64,000 nt of DNA, from contig JAJFZO010000742.1 of NCBI GenBank assembly GCA_021397835.1, positions 505,001 through 569,000 on the forward strand, written 5' to 3'. Position 1 is the first letter of the stretch, and each line of letters starts with the position of its first letter. Both the position numbers and the translations under genes were made by a program. Shown in pieces: positions 35,540 to 48,180 of this stretch. Under the pieces are notes generated by a model. That model saw only the letters and a list, made by a program, of their open reading frames with translations, did no database searches and had not been told where the DNA came from. This DNA is from Moringa oleifera. Lineage: Eukaryota > Streptophyta > Magnoliopsida > Brassicales > Moringaceae.

Positions 35540-37660
35540 TTCTTCATGTGCTTTGAAAAATATGCACAAAAAAGTAAGATAAATACTTTTGATGATCAGA
35601 TCAATACAATAGAAGAGGTAACTCCAAAATGACATACGATTAAAAACACAGAGATTATTGGAATACACCTTCCCTTAGAGCAAATAAAAATGCAATATCA
35701 TGGTAATCTAGTAGTAGCATCCCCATTTAAACAACCTAATGAACATAAAAGTCAAAATGAACCAGCCACATATAAGGATGTAATCTCAATATATCAACAA
35801 AATAACTACACTAATCAAATTTTACACACAATGACTAAGCAAGTTGATTGTATAGAAAAAACTAGTCAATATCCAAAAGAAAATTGGGAAGTAAGAAACT
35901 CTAGTATAGGAAAAGTATTTAGTGATCTTAATAAACCCATCTTTAAATATATGATGTACCTAGAGACCAACTACCAACCTTGACAAAATAATATGCTAGC
36001 ATTCTTGAAGAAATAAAAAAGAAGCTATATGCATTAACCACAAGTAAAGATTTAGAAAAAAGACAAGTGAACACAATAGGAAGATAGGATACATCATCAG
36101 AAATAGAACAAAAAAAAAAAAAAAAAAGAGAAACGAGAATGCTAGAAGAACAATTTAATGAGATAATGAACTTAGAACCATTAATGATAAATAAAATAAA
36201 AAATTTCAGACCAAAAATTAGTACTTATTATCCAAGACCATCTTTGCCAGACATATGAATGGAAGATAGGTTAATACATACCCAATCTAGGTATGATGCT
36301 GATGCAATCTATGAATGGAATCTAGATGGATTAGCAGAATATCAAATTCTCAGTGTCTACCAAAAAATGATAATGGCAGTTACAACCTGCAAATCAAGAC
36401 CTAGAAATATTGATCATATGATAGCCAAATTATTAATTTTAGGATTTACAAGACAGTTAAAAGGATGATGGGAAAATTACCTGGTAGAAGTCAATTGAAT
36501 GGAAGTACTGCAAGCAATAAAAAGGGAAAATAGTCCAAATAAAACCAAATCAAGAAGGCAAAAGTGAGGAAAAATATGTAGAAAATACAGTAAAAACTCT
36601 AATATTAGCAATAATAAAACATTTTACAGGAGACCCCACTGCATTCCAAAGAAGTACGTCTAAAATACTCTTGCATTTAATGTGTCTTAAATTATCAAAC
36701 TTCAGGTGGTACAGTAATATGTTTTTAACCAAACTCTATACTAGGACAGATAGCAATCATGCATCATGGAAGGAAAGATTTATTGCAGGACTATTAAAAT
36801 TATTTGCAGCAAAGGTTAGACAAAAACTTAGGGATACATGTGGAGGAGTAATACCTTATGATTCAATATCTTAGGGGAAAATGATTAGTATAATAAACCA
36901 AGTTGGATTAACATTATGTATGGATTTAAAATTGAAAAAAAAATTAAGTTAGAAGTGTCCCAAAGTAAGGCAAAAAATGGGGATCTTTTATGCCCAGTAT
37001 GGGTATGAGAAAATTAAAGCTTCTCCTACTAAAAAGAAAAAGATTTTCCCCTAGACAAATAAGCCTTTTAGACAATAAGAAAATAAGCCAAAAAGGTCTA
37101 ATAAACCTGCTAAAACAACCAAGAAGTCTAATTAAACAGGACATTATGTAAGAAATTGTAATGTAAAATAACAAATTAGTGAATTAGAAATAGCGGAGGA
37201 AATCAAATAAAAAATAATCAAAATATTGGAAAACACTTCCTAAGAAGAACAAAATGTGGCAATAATGACATAGATAAATCCAGTAGTTCAGGACCATTAG
37301 AGAACATGAGTAGTGAAAGAATATGTAACTGTAAAATGATCAATATGGTTAGTAAGAAAGAATTACTTATAGACATTATTGACAAAATGAAAGACCCTGA
37401 TATTAAAAAAAAAAAATATTTACTCAAACTAAAAGATATTGTCTCAGAAAGGAAGGAAAAACAAAATATCAAAGCTTATAATCTACAAGAAATGCTGACA
37501 CAGGAAAAAGGGTAGAAAATTGCAAAGCTCAAGATTCTCAACTAGAAATTAACAAGTTAAGAAAAGTAGTTAACTTATTACAAAAAGAGATTATAGAAAT
37601 AAGAACTGAAATACTAGCCCTCAAACTACCTTAAGAGTTAGAACCTACGAAAAGGAAAGA
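35540..37660 (+). pseudogene. EPRV coat-protein region
   Basis: Parallel to 16290-18420. Open pieces at 35690-35983 and 36259-36468 (MEDRLIHTQSRYDADAIYEW). A GHYVRNC remnant of a zinc knuckle is near 37139-37159, but the upstream Cys pair is not visible. Degenerate. Confidence 0.65.
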
Positions 37661-37785
37661 GATAGTGGAAGAAAATGAAAATAAATATTTTATAAATATC
37701 ATAAATAAAATGCAATTACAAAATTGGTACATAAATATCACTTTGATAATAAGCAATGATTTTCATCTCAATACGATAGCCCTAA
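37661..37785 (+). pseudogene. EPRV protease, 5' part (split by PIF/Harbinger element)
   Basis: Start of a protease remnant ending CCCTAA at the insertion point; continues at 46644. Confidence 0.65.
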
Positions 37786-38759
37786 CAGCATGTTTGGTTC
37801 AAAGAAAAGAATAAAGAGGGAATGAAATCAATATTCTGTGGAATAGAGAATAGAAGAAATAGAACAGAATAATTATTACTATGTTTGGAACAATGGAATA
37901 GAATAAAGCAAAATTTAATTTTCAAGTGTTTGGTTCATTAAAGAATGAGATAGGAAAACACTTGGAATAAGTGTAAAATACTAATATGCCCTTTAATTAA
38001 ACTAATATTAATTCATACTAATACCATAAAAGTAACATCATCTCTAACACAAGTATATCTCTAGGTAGAGATTTTCAAGTGAGCTTATTAGGATGAATGA
38101 GTAACAGCCTTTATGAACTTAACAATTGACTTTGAAATTATAAAATGAAAGAACATAAAGAATTGGCCGGCATAGTATATATTATATTTGGATCTAGCTA
38201 TATCTCTAATGTTTCAAAAAATCTGGACTCTCCAAGTTAGAATTATTATTCAAAATGATGACTTCACATGAGCAGTCAAAGAATTTATAAAATAAAATAT
38301 GCAGGTATCCTAAATAATTACGGCATGATCAATGCTATTGGAATTACAAGTACGAATAAAGCTTTGGCAATAGACAGTAAGCTCATTAGTAATATATATG
38401 TTACTATAATTTGCACAAATTGGCTTCTGCATCACCAGAGGAAAGATTGATTATAGCTCCTTAAATATCCAAAACCTTCATCACTTATTCTGCTAGATAA
38501 TCGTTTGATATGGAAAGAAATTAGGAGCAATAACATGGATTTAATTCAAAAATCCCCAGGATCCATGGGAAAATAACATGGGTTTGAGAAGAAGGGAAAA
38601 GGAAATTCATTTGCAGGATGCAAATGATGCATAATAATGCAGAATCTATCCAACTCTACTTATAGCGAACTTGAAATCTCAGAAAGACCTTTAATATGAA
38701 TTCACCAGAAATATTTCAACATGAACTTTCAATTTTGTCAGTTGATGAAGGATGCAAAG

Positions 38760-40720
38760 TTTAAATTCCAGCATTTCATTTGTTTTTACATTTTTCCAGA
38801 AACTAACAAGAGAAAAGAATTTAAATAAAGGTGTGAATGAAGAACTATACAGTGCAGTGAGCTTCAGCTGCATAATCCTCTTAATCCGAATGCTTGTTGC
38901 AATTCTGGTAGAGAATACAGGACATGTTCAATGTTTCATAAGGTTCATAGGTGGCATCAGTTTCTGATAGTCATTTCCAGCAAACTATTTGAAGGAAAGG
39001 GATAACTAAATCAGTTGCCATGAGCTTTTTCTCTGAATCAAGGTTTGACACAAGACTGGAACTTAAAGCTCCTGGGCAAGAAGCTTACTGTTACTTATAC
39101 ACACTGGTTTCTCATACATACTAGTTTCTTATACACACTGGTTTAAGGCTTCTTGTATGAATTCTAACTCCTAACTTTTGCATTTTCTCATAACATGCAA
39201 TAACAAAAGAAGAAAAACTTATGGAGATGATTAGAAATTCAAAATCAAAATAACACAACTGCTAATCAAAATTCCAACTTCTTTTTTTATTGCTTCTCAA
39301 TCTCTACACAAAACAAATCTTGCAATATCATTAAGTTTAAATTCCAGCATTTCATTTGTTTTCTACATTTTTTCAAAAACCAATCAGAGAAAAGAATCTA
39401 AAGAAAAGTGAGGATGGAGAACCATACAGTGCAGTGAGCTTCAGCTGCACAATCCTCTTAATCCGAATGCTTGTTGTAATTCTGGTAGAGAATACTGGAC
39501 ATGTTCAATGTTTCATAAGGTTCATAGGTGGCATCAGTTTTTGATAGTGATTTCTAGCAAACCATTTGAAGGGAAGGGATAACTAAATCAGTTGCCATGA
39601 GCTTTTTCTCTGAATCAAGGTTTGACACAAGACCAAACCTTAAAGCTCCTGGGCAGGAAGTTTACTGCTACTTATACACACTAGTTTCATATACACACTG
39701 TTTTAGGGCTTCTGGTTTGAATTCTAACTCCTAACTTTTGCATTTTCTCATAACATGCAATAACAAAAGAAGAAAAACTTATGGAGATGATTAGAAATTC
39801 AAAATCAAAATAACACAACTGCTAATCAAAATTCCAACTTCTTTTTTTATTGCTTTTCAATCTCTACACAGAACAAATCTTGCAATATCATCAAGTTTAA
39901 ATTCCAGCATTTCATTTGTTTTCTACATTTTTCCAAAAACCAATCAGAGAAAAGAATCTAAAGAAAAGTGAGGATGGAGAACCATACAGTGCAGTGAGCT
40001 TCAGCTACGCAATCCTCTTAATCCAAATGCTTGTTACGATTCTGGTAGAGAATATTGGACATATTCAATGTTTCATAAGGTTCATAGATGGCATCAGTTT
40101 TTGATAGTGATTTCCAACAAACCATTTGAAGGAAAGGGATAACTAAATTAGTTGGCATGAGCTTTTTCTCTAAATCAAGGTTTGACATAAGACTGGAACT
40201 TAAAGCTCCTAGGCAGGAAGCTTACTGCTACTTATACACACTAGTTTCTTATACACACTGGTTTAAGGCTTCTGGTATGAATTCTAACTCCTAAGTTTTG
40301 TATTTTCTTATAACATGCAATAGCAAAAGAAGAAAAACTTATAGAGATGATTAGAAATTCAAAATTCAAATGACACAACTGCTAGTCAAAATTCCAACTT
40401 CTTTTTTTATTGCTTCTCAATCTCTACACAGAACAAATCTTGCAATATCATCAAGTTTAAATTCCAGCATTTCATTTGTTTTCTACGTTTTTCCAAAAAC
40501 CAATCAGAGAAAAGAATCTAAAGAAAAGTGATGATGGAGAATCATACAGTGCAGTGAGCTTCAATGGCACAATCCTCTTGATCCGAATGCTTGTTGCAAT
40601 TCTGGTAAAGAATACTGGACATGTTCCATGTTTCATAAGGTTCATAAGTGGCATCAGTTTCTGATAGTGATTTTCAGGAAACCATTTGAAGGGAAACACC
40701 AGCCTGAACGAGATGAAACT
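38760..40720. repeat. ~560-bp tandem repeats (four units)
   Basis: The marker TTTAAATTCCAGCATTTCATTTG recurs (in part) at 38760, 39336, 39896 and 40456, giving spacings of 576, 560 and 560 bp. Units 2-4 are very similar, and the last is cut off near 40720. Each carries a 62-codon plus-strand frame (39356, 39916, 40476) and partly open minus-strand frames; neither is recognised. Recent local amplification inside the element. Confidence 0.85.
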
Positions 40721-41022
40721 GTACAGTGTGAAAGGAAACACTACCACCTAATATGTAATTGTTCTTACTTTCATACACACTGGTGTGCTGCTGAATAACA
40801 CATTTAAGTTCACATCAATGTTTTGGTTACTAAAGTTCACCTGAAATCTTTTTTTTTTTTTGGCTTACTGGTTGATCATACATAATGTTAACCATTTCTG
40901 CAAAAGCAGTGATTTTTTTATTCTTTTTTACTTATTCATATTTGCAAGATATCTTTGATGGTTTGGTAACACTAAGATTGATTTTATTTGTCTATGCTAG
41001 CCTATTTCTAATTTGAATCATG

Positions 41023-42015
41023 GGATGAGAAGGCACTATCTAGACTTTGAGACACTGGCAGCTCGAAGGAAGAGCTTAGGTGATGGATTTATTTCTAGTT
41101 CTACAGAAAAGCAAGCAGTGCCCATTAAGCCCAGTGGTGATTTTTCTTGATGTGTTTTACTTGGCATTGGTTTGCATTTAAATGCTCTTGCATTAACTTT
41201 GAAGGATAGCACAAATCTCAAGCTTGAACTTTTGCCTTTTCCAAGACAACAATTAGGATTACCCAACTCTACTGCCTCCTATAGTTCCTTGATGATTGTT
41301 CAAGAAACACTTCATGAATCTTTGAGTTCAACACCAATAAAATCAGAAATTGAGCCTGCTGAAGAAGGGGCTCAACATGTTGAAGATGCTTCTCAAGCAT
41401 CTGCATAGTTGGTCAGTGAAGATTTCAATCAAAATAGCCCACAAAAGAAGAGGCATGTCCACTTCATTATATCTGTTCAACATTTATCTTAGATCCATTA
41501 ATTTGCCCTTTTACTAATATTTTTCATTTTATAACTTTGAATTTGGATTTTAACTTTATTATATCTGTTCAACATCTATCTTAGATCCATTAATTTGTCC
41601 TTTTACTAATATTTTTCATTTTATAACTTTGAATTTGGATTTTCAGGCGTTGATCAGAACATGCTGGAGAGGGTGACGCATGTAAGCGTTTCAACTGTAA
41701 GAAATCGAAGTGCTTGAAGTTGTGAGTTTTAAGTCTTACTAGTAATCTTATTAATGAAAAAGAATTTGGAGTATGTACCTAATGAAATATGCTTGTGGTT
41801 TAAGCTGACGACATTTCCTGCAGTTACTGTGAATGCTTTGCTGCTGGTGTCTACTGCATAGAGTCATGCTCTTGTCTAGATTGCTTTAACAACCCTATTC
41901 ATGAAGATACTATTCTTGCAACTCGCAAACAGATTGAGTCTCGCAATCCTCTTACATTTGCTCCCAAAGTCATTAGGAACTCTGACTCTGTACCAGAAAC
42001 TGGGGAGCAAATGTA
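41023..42015 (+). pseudogene. Captured TSO1-like (CPP family) gene fragment with introns
   Basis: Fragment of a plant tesmin/TSO1-like CXC-domain transcription factor gene. Exon-like parts: about 41025-41450 (HYLDFETLAARRKSLGDG, GIGLHLNALALT, LHESLSS...SQASA, FNQNSP), 41645-41720 (CKRFNCKKSKCLKL) and 41822-42015 ([41 protein letters not shown]). Candidate splice sites (TTTCAG at about 41645, GTGAGT near 41720, CTGCAG near 41822) show genomic capture. Stops at 41149 and 41406 and a Cys-to-Phe change in the first CXC motif mark it as dead. The second CXC repeat is absent. Confidence 0.82.
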
Positions 42016-42119
42016 ACTCTGACTTTGACTCTATACCTCCTGAATAGACTCTGTTATACCTCTTTCTTTTGACACAGAAAAGCTTACCATGAGGAGGTGA
42101 AATCTTCATTCACTTGATG

Positions 42120-42720
42120 GAAAAGCCTTTTCTACACATAAAAAAAGCATGCATGTTTAAAGAGCTCTCACTGCCCCTTTATCAACTTCAGTGATCCAAG
42201 AATCATTACATTTATGCCACTGGTTTTTCGGCAAAGAAAAGTCATATACTGGCCAAATTCTAGCATTCTTGAATAAGTTAACATAGCAAAAATTTCAAAC
42301 TCGGCAGAAGTATCCAAGACTTCATCCTCAAATCAAAAATTCTATTTTCAAACCTGCTTATTATAATTGATAAGGACAACTAGCAGTCTTGTCTAAAGAG
42401 AAAAGAAACTGCAAGTATCGATCAATTTTTCTTGATACACTTTAGGTAATGCTGTGAATAAGTGATCAAATACATCATCCCATCAATTTATATAAAATAT
42501 TAACCATCTAAGACATATATGACAGAAAAGAAAAAAGAAAATACACATTAACTAGTAAATAGTGTTCTCTTTAACAATAGAAGAAAAGTATACCAATTGT
42601 CTAAAAGAGATCTTTTTTAACATTAAAGATCAAGCCATAATGAACTCAAGTTCTTAAAAAAAAAAAAAAGAAACTTTCTATCCTTCTTAACTAGCCAACA
42701 AAATTATATGACAATAATAA
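42120..42720. other. Non-coding spacer in PIF/Harbinger element
   Basis: Between the captured fragment and the Myb-like gene. No gene or repeat recognised. Confidence 0.5.
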
Positions 42721-42723
42721 TGT

Positions 42724-43731
42724 TCAATCGGTAAAAAGAAACCTTTTCACCCACCCAAGTCTTCGACTAGGTAAAAGACTACAAAACACAAGCATTTGAC
42801 TTGGATGATCAGGGATTTTGCTTAAAGCAATGTCCCTTTCATCTTCTGTCAATCCATCAATCTCACCTAATGCTCCATATAATTCTTGAACCTTCTGTTG
42901 GAGTATCATTTCACTCCCAATACTGTTGTTTAACTTTTCTCCTATCTCACTTATCTTATTAGCTAATAATGTGGCAGCATTAATAATTGACTTATCAATC
43001 TCATTTGCCTTTCGCTTCTTTTTTGATGATGATGTTTGAGGTTGAATACTTGAGATATTCGTATCATCTGAACCAAGATCAACTGGAGCTTCATCACCAA
43101 TACCTTGATTTAACCCAATATTCTCATTTAAGGCGATTTCCTCAAGGATACATGCAGTAGTTTATGTGTCTAACCCCGTGGCTCGATCTTTAGCATAAAT
43201 CATAGAGAGCTCATGATGAAAACAAAATGACCTTGTTCTAAATGGGCCAGCATCTTTGTGACTCTAAAGATAAGAAATTAAAAAAATATTTGATATTAAT
43301 TATATTAATAAGAAGAAAATAATTATAAAAGTGATGAAAAGAAATTCATAAAAGATACTCACAGTTAAGTATGAGTCCCATATCGAATTTTCAACAATAA
43401 CCATATTTTTTTTACTATCCCATCCAAAACCACTAGTACAATTCCTTTACACCATATCAAATATAATACTCCAATCTTTTTTCAAAGTCTTAATCCTAGA
43501 TTCTATATGAGGTTTCCCTTTGATATTTGCATTTGGCAATTTTTTTCCAATCATTCTTTCAAGCTCTAATAAATAACCAGCTTTAAAGCTGGTATCTGCA
43601 TTATGTGTTTCAATATTCTGTAAGTCAGCCATACATGATACTAGTGCAACATCCTCTTCAAAAGTCCACTTCCTGTTTGTTCATTTTGAACTTTAAGACT
43701 CAACAAGTGAGGTTGAAGCAGCCCTTGCCAT
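42724..43731 (-). pseudogene. PIF/Harbinger ORF with Myb/SANT-like domain
   Basis: Second protein of the element. The N-terminal Myb/SANT-like DNA-binding domain reads RKWTFEEDVALVSCMADLQN and is open through 43632-43447 (YLLELERMIGKKLPNANIKG, KTLKKDWSIIFDM). After a candidate intron (about 43361-43267) the C-terminal part continues with SSSKKKRKANEIDK and ends LSKIPDHPSQMLVF. Two early in-frame stops (near 43697 and 43685) and others make it a pseudogene. In this superfamily the Myb-like partner binds terminal DNA and helps the transposase enter the nucleus. Confidence 0.75.
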
Positions 43732-43912
43732 TCTACCATACAGTAAACACAGTTAAAAAAAAAAAATGAAGAACATAGTTAAAGTAGTTTTACATGAGAA
43801 AATATCATGTTTTATTTGTATGATAAAAATACACTTAAAATAATAATTAACATGTCCAAAAATAAAACAAAATAAAACATTCCAATAAAAAACAAACTAT
43901 GATATAATAAAT

Positions 43913-45343
43913 TTAATCTTCACTTTGCCTCGAAGTTTGCCATGCATGAAACATTTGGTTAGCTAATTCTAATCTCCAATTACTCCAAGCATCATTTGGG
44001 TCAATAGCAGTTACTGAATCCTTCTTAGCTACTGTGTTGATATGAAGATGATCATTCCCATCAACTTCAATAGGGTCAATACTCATCTCCCTCCTTATAA
44101 AATTATGAAGCAAACAATAATCTACAATAATCCGATTATGTATCTTAATCGGATAAAAAGATGGACTCCTAAGGATACTCCACCTAATTTTTAATAACCC
44201 AAAACATCTTTCAATTACATTCCGAGCAGCTGCATGTTTCATATTGAAAAATTCTTCAGGAGTGGTTGGTTGGTGACCTTGACGCTAATCATTCAAATGA
44301 TACCTTTGACCCCTAAAAGGTGCAAGAAAGCCCTCACAATTTGTCAACTAGGTAATAACAACCTATATAATAAACACTATATAAGTCATTTATTTAATTC
44401 AAATTATTATAAAAAATATTTATATAATTCTTTGTATTGTCATTTAAAAGCTTACCACGAGGTACTTTAAGTCCATATCTCTTAGTAATTGCATCTTGAA
44501 GAACCCTACTATTAACAACAGATCCTTCCCATCCAGGAATAACATAAATAAATTGTAAATCAGGTGTACATACACCTAACATATTTGTTGCAATGTCACC
44601 TTTACGAGTTTGGTATTTAGGCTTATCTGCATTTGGCACCTTAACCTTGATATGTGTTCCATTTAAAGCACCTAAACAATTCTATAATTGAAATGGTTCT
44701 ATAAGAAATATCGTTTGATATACAATATATTATATATATAGTTAAGAAAGGAATATGATATAAAATTTACTTTAAACCACTTCCATCTGTTGTTTGTAGA
44801 GTTCTTTGGAATGGGCTCAGGTTTTCTAAACAAGTGATCTTGTAAATGCATCATAGCATTTAATTCATTGTGAAAGTGTTATCTAATTGTCTCACCCGAC
44901 CTTTGAAAATTGTGTCTAATAACTCGATTCTTAAGATGATGAGAAATAATATATAAAAATATTGCTACTTGCTCATCTATAAGCATGTTTCTTGTCGACT
45001 TCAACCCTCCAATATTTTCTAACATTTCACATAATTTGAAAAAAGTAACTCTATTCATTCTAACTTGCGAAATACATGACTCATCATTATCATATACAAG
45101 TCTCCTAATATAATCTCGTTTTGCATATAAATCTAAGGAATAAGATCTATCTTTCAGCCTATAAGAATGTAAAGATGATGATGCCCCCAACGAACTCAAA
45201 AACCAACCAGTAACAATACACATCTCTAACCACACTGTCAAGGTAGCTATAATCTTTGTTCTCTTTTTAGCATTTCTACTCAAAGTTAAACAAGTCATCA
45301 CTGCAAGATGGGTAAATATATAAAGTTCAGTTTTATTCAACAA
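43913..45343 (-). pseudogene. PIF/Harbinger transposase (DDE_Tnp_4 type)
   Basis: Exon-like blocks on the minus strand. 45343-44879 is the N-terminal part with a helix-turn-helix-like region (FFKLCEMLENIGGL, RHNFQRSGETI). About 44680-44456 has CLGALNGTHIKV and VIPGWEGSVVNSRVLQDA. 44345-43913 has YYLVD, FLAPFRGQRYHLND and RNVIERCFGLLKIRWSIL. Of the DDE triad, the first Asp is Asn (codon 44663-44661, ALNGTHI), while the second (44345-44343, YYLVD) and the Glu (44212-44210, NVIER) remain. A stop after GETIR and a frameshift after YYLVD also break it. Candidate introns have GTAAAT/GTAAGC donors. Confidence 0.85.
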
Positions 45344-46640
45344 AAGGGTTATTGTGCATAAAAAAAGTTACAACTTATCAACATCACATTACGAAAAGCA
45401 TTTACAGCAAAAGATATCATCAACATAGTTTGCACATATAAAGAGGGAAAATTAATATGAAATCAAGATAGAAAACATTAAGAAAGGCATGCATTTCAAT
45501 ACAAAAGATGTTAAGTAATCTTTTCTCAAAATTGCACCTTACACGTACAAAACTTACATAAAATTCAAATCTAAAAAAGAAATCAACACAACTCTTTTAC
45601 TGATACAATCCCAACCAATCAAGTAATATATTGAGAAAAAACTTCAAAGCTACTAAATAAATAAATATAATCAACACAAATATTAGAAATCATAAAAGAT
45701 TGTTTTAACACTTACTACACACAAGTAAGAAGAATTATGGAAGGTACCAAAAAGAACATCAATCAAATGTTTTATCTCTTTCTATTTCTTTTTACTCTTC
45801 AAAATTTCATGAATAACATCTTTTTCTTATATGATATCCATACTTACAGGATACAAGGAAAAAAATAAACTAATAAAATTTAAGAGTACTTTTCAGAAAT
45901 GATTAGGTACTATAGAGAATATAAGGGCTTTATAATGGGAAAATAATAGGAAATTGAGGTGAAAGTTTAATGGTGACTTACTATGAGTGGGAAGGAGATG
46001 ATATAAAAAAAAAAAAAAACAGAGAAATGCTTTAGGCATGAATCTAGCCATTTCACAACTACTTTCAATATATAAATACATATATAATATTTATAACTAA
46101 AAGAAAGAGAAAACAATCTGCAGTGATACCTAAACAAAACAAACATTTTGAATATGAATTTCAAGTTAACTTTCAATTCTAATACTTTTGAAATTTCAAT
46201 ATAACATCACAAATATGAAATAATAAAAAAATGCTTCAAATGAAAAAAATACCTAAAAGCCCGAATCTTGTTAACTTGAAATGATGAAGGATTGATGATG
46301 ATTAGGGCACACTCATAGTGGAAAGAAAGGAGAGAAAGATGAGAAAAGAACGAGGGATTGACAAAGGGGAATGGGAAAGTTATAATTGGAGGTATATATA
46401 CCATCATAATTTGATAACTTTTTTAAAGGTATGCTAGGAATATAAAACTTATAACTATTCTTTGTTTCCATGGAATAGCTATTCTGAGAGTTCACTTCGG
46501 AATAGCTATTCTGGGTTTTCAAGGAATAGCAATTCCTCAAAGAATTGTAATTCTTTAACAAAAATAAACCAAACATTGGAAAAGTAATTTCGTACGGAAT
46601 AATGTAAGAAAAGAATTAGTATTCTTGTGAACCAAACAAG
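45344..46640. other. Upstream and subterminal region of PIF/Harbinger element
   Basis: AT-rich, presumably carrying the transposase promoter. The last ~200 bp has repeated GGAATAGCTATTC / GGAATAGCAATTC motifs near 46473-46530 that resemble the GGAATAGA motifs near the left end (37840-37915). Short frames here are not credible genes. Confidence 0.5.
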
Positions 46641-46760
46641 CTGTAATAAATTGAGGAGTAGATCAAAATTGCATTCAAGAAGAATTAGTATTCTTGTGAA
46701 CCAAACAAGCTGTAATAAATTGAGGAGTAGATCAAAATTGCATTCAAGAAGAATTAGTAC
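46612..46760. repeat. 69-bp tandem duplication across the PIF/Harbinger right edge
   Basis: GAATTAGTA occurs at 46613, 46682 and 46751, exactly 69 bp apart. Each 69-bp unit holds the last 31 bp of the transposon (with its terminal repeat), the TAA, and 38 bp of flanking EPRV. The second transposon end therefore lies at 46712. Confidence 0.9.
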
Positions 46761-47049
46761 CTGCCCAATATTATGAAAAAACAACTGAAAAATTATGTGG
46801 GGCCAATGGTGCTAAATTATAAATAAAGTATAAGCTTATCAAAGAAACAATATGTAATGAGGAATACTGCATAAAGACCTTTTTCATATTAGTCAAAAAT
46901 ATTCAACAACGATTGATATCAAGAACTCCGTTTTTAACATAAGTATATCTGTTTTTAGTATATCAAGAAGGGTTGTGCTCTAGAGGATAGGACAACTTAG
47001 TACTTTCAAATTCATTACCTCTTCAATAGGTAGAGAGTTAAGTTTGCTA
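46644..47049 (+). pseudogene. EPRV protease, 3' part
   Basis: Continuation of 37661-37785; parallel to 18500-18852. Ends at the protease-leader junction near 47049. Confidence 0.65.
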
Positions 47050-48180
47050 ATAGGTGGTCCTAGTAGTGGTCCTTCTAGTGTGATAGGATAAGTTTTGATA
47101 TTATAATCACTTTAACTTCTAATTTGGTAAAAAGACTGTTTTTACGTCAATTTAGAATAGGCTTAAGAGAGAAAGTTTCAACAAGTAGTAATTGAGACAA
47201 AATATAGAAGGATCCCATTTTGATTTTGAATACATAGAAGATTATGATACCACCATAAAACAAGATTATGATTATTACCATAGTATACCAGAAGTAGAAC
47301 AGGATTTACAAAATTGGTCAATACCTATATAAGATTATTCAAAGAAAATAGTACACCCATTAGAAAGAAGAATAGAATGAGATTCTACAACCCTAAGAGT
47401 ATGCAATCCATCTCCTTCCTACTTAGGAATAAAAAATTATGAAGCATCAAAAATTATGAATAAGTTTAGTATAGATAAAGAATCATTAAAAATAGATTTC
47501 AATTCAAAAGAAAATAAACTAAAACGAGACTAGTTCATGAGGACATATACAAAAGAACAAAGGCAACAAATTAAAGAAAAATATTATAAGAACATAAGTA
47601 TAGCAATATAAAATATAAGATTCTTTACATGATTTAAATAGTTTACATAAAACAATAATTTAGAGTACCCCTTTAAAAACCAAGTAAGCATAATAGAAGA
47701 GGCAGCATAAACAAGGTATATAGCCAAAACTATAGGAAAAATTAGAATACACCCCCATTTAACATAAGTACAATCCCATGACAATCTAGTTATAACAATT
47801 CCATCCAGTGAACTTAATCGACCAACATCAAAATATCAGCAAAATTGTATAACAACTAAACAAGTTGGTACAGTGGAAGAAACTAATCAAGATTCACTAA
47901 AAAAATGGGAAGAAGGAAACCTTAGTATAGGAAAGGAATCTAGTAATCTCAATAAAACCATCTTTAAAATATATGATGTACCTAGAAACCAACCACCAAC
48001 CTTAGGAACCTTTACTTTTGAAAAATTGCTTGTCAATCTTAATAAATCTATGTATGATGTTCCTAGAGCACAATTGCTAATCTTAACAAAAAAATGATGA
48101 CACAATATTAGAAAAAATAGAAACCTTAGAAGAACAATTTGAGAAAACCAAAATATTATTTGTTAAAAAGAAATCTCTCT
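47050..48180 (+). pseudogene. EPRV leader tail and N-terminal polyprotein region
   Basis: Parallel to 18853-19930. Open at 47873-48097 with the IFKIYDVPRNQPPTLGTF block. Degenerate elsewhere. Confidence 0.6.

Larger units (their letters stand above)
37786..46643 (-). mobile_element. PIF/Harbinger-type element with captured host gene
   Basis: Terminal inverted repeat of 15 bp with one mismatch: CAGCATGTTTGGTTC at 37786-37800 and, inverted, CAGCTTGTTTGGTTC ending at 46643. Flanked by TAA at 37783-37785 and 46644-46646, a 3-bp target duplication typical of the superfamily. The EPRV protease reads on across the excised join, matching the uninterrupted copies near 4385 and 18500. Length 8858 bp. 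Inside on the minus strand are a degenerate DDE transposase and a Myb/SANT-like protein, the usual PIF pair. On the plus strand are a TSO1-like fragment and 560-bp tandem repeats. Confidence 0.9.

Noticed and set aside
45893..46784. Several short minus-strand frames
   Set aside because: AT-rich, low-complexity, across transposon subterminal DNA and across the 69-bp duplication. No family features.
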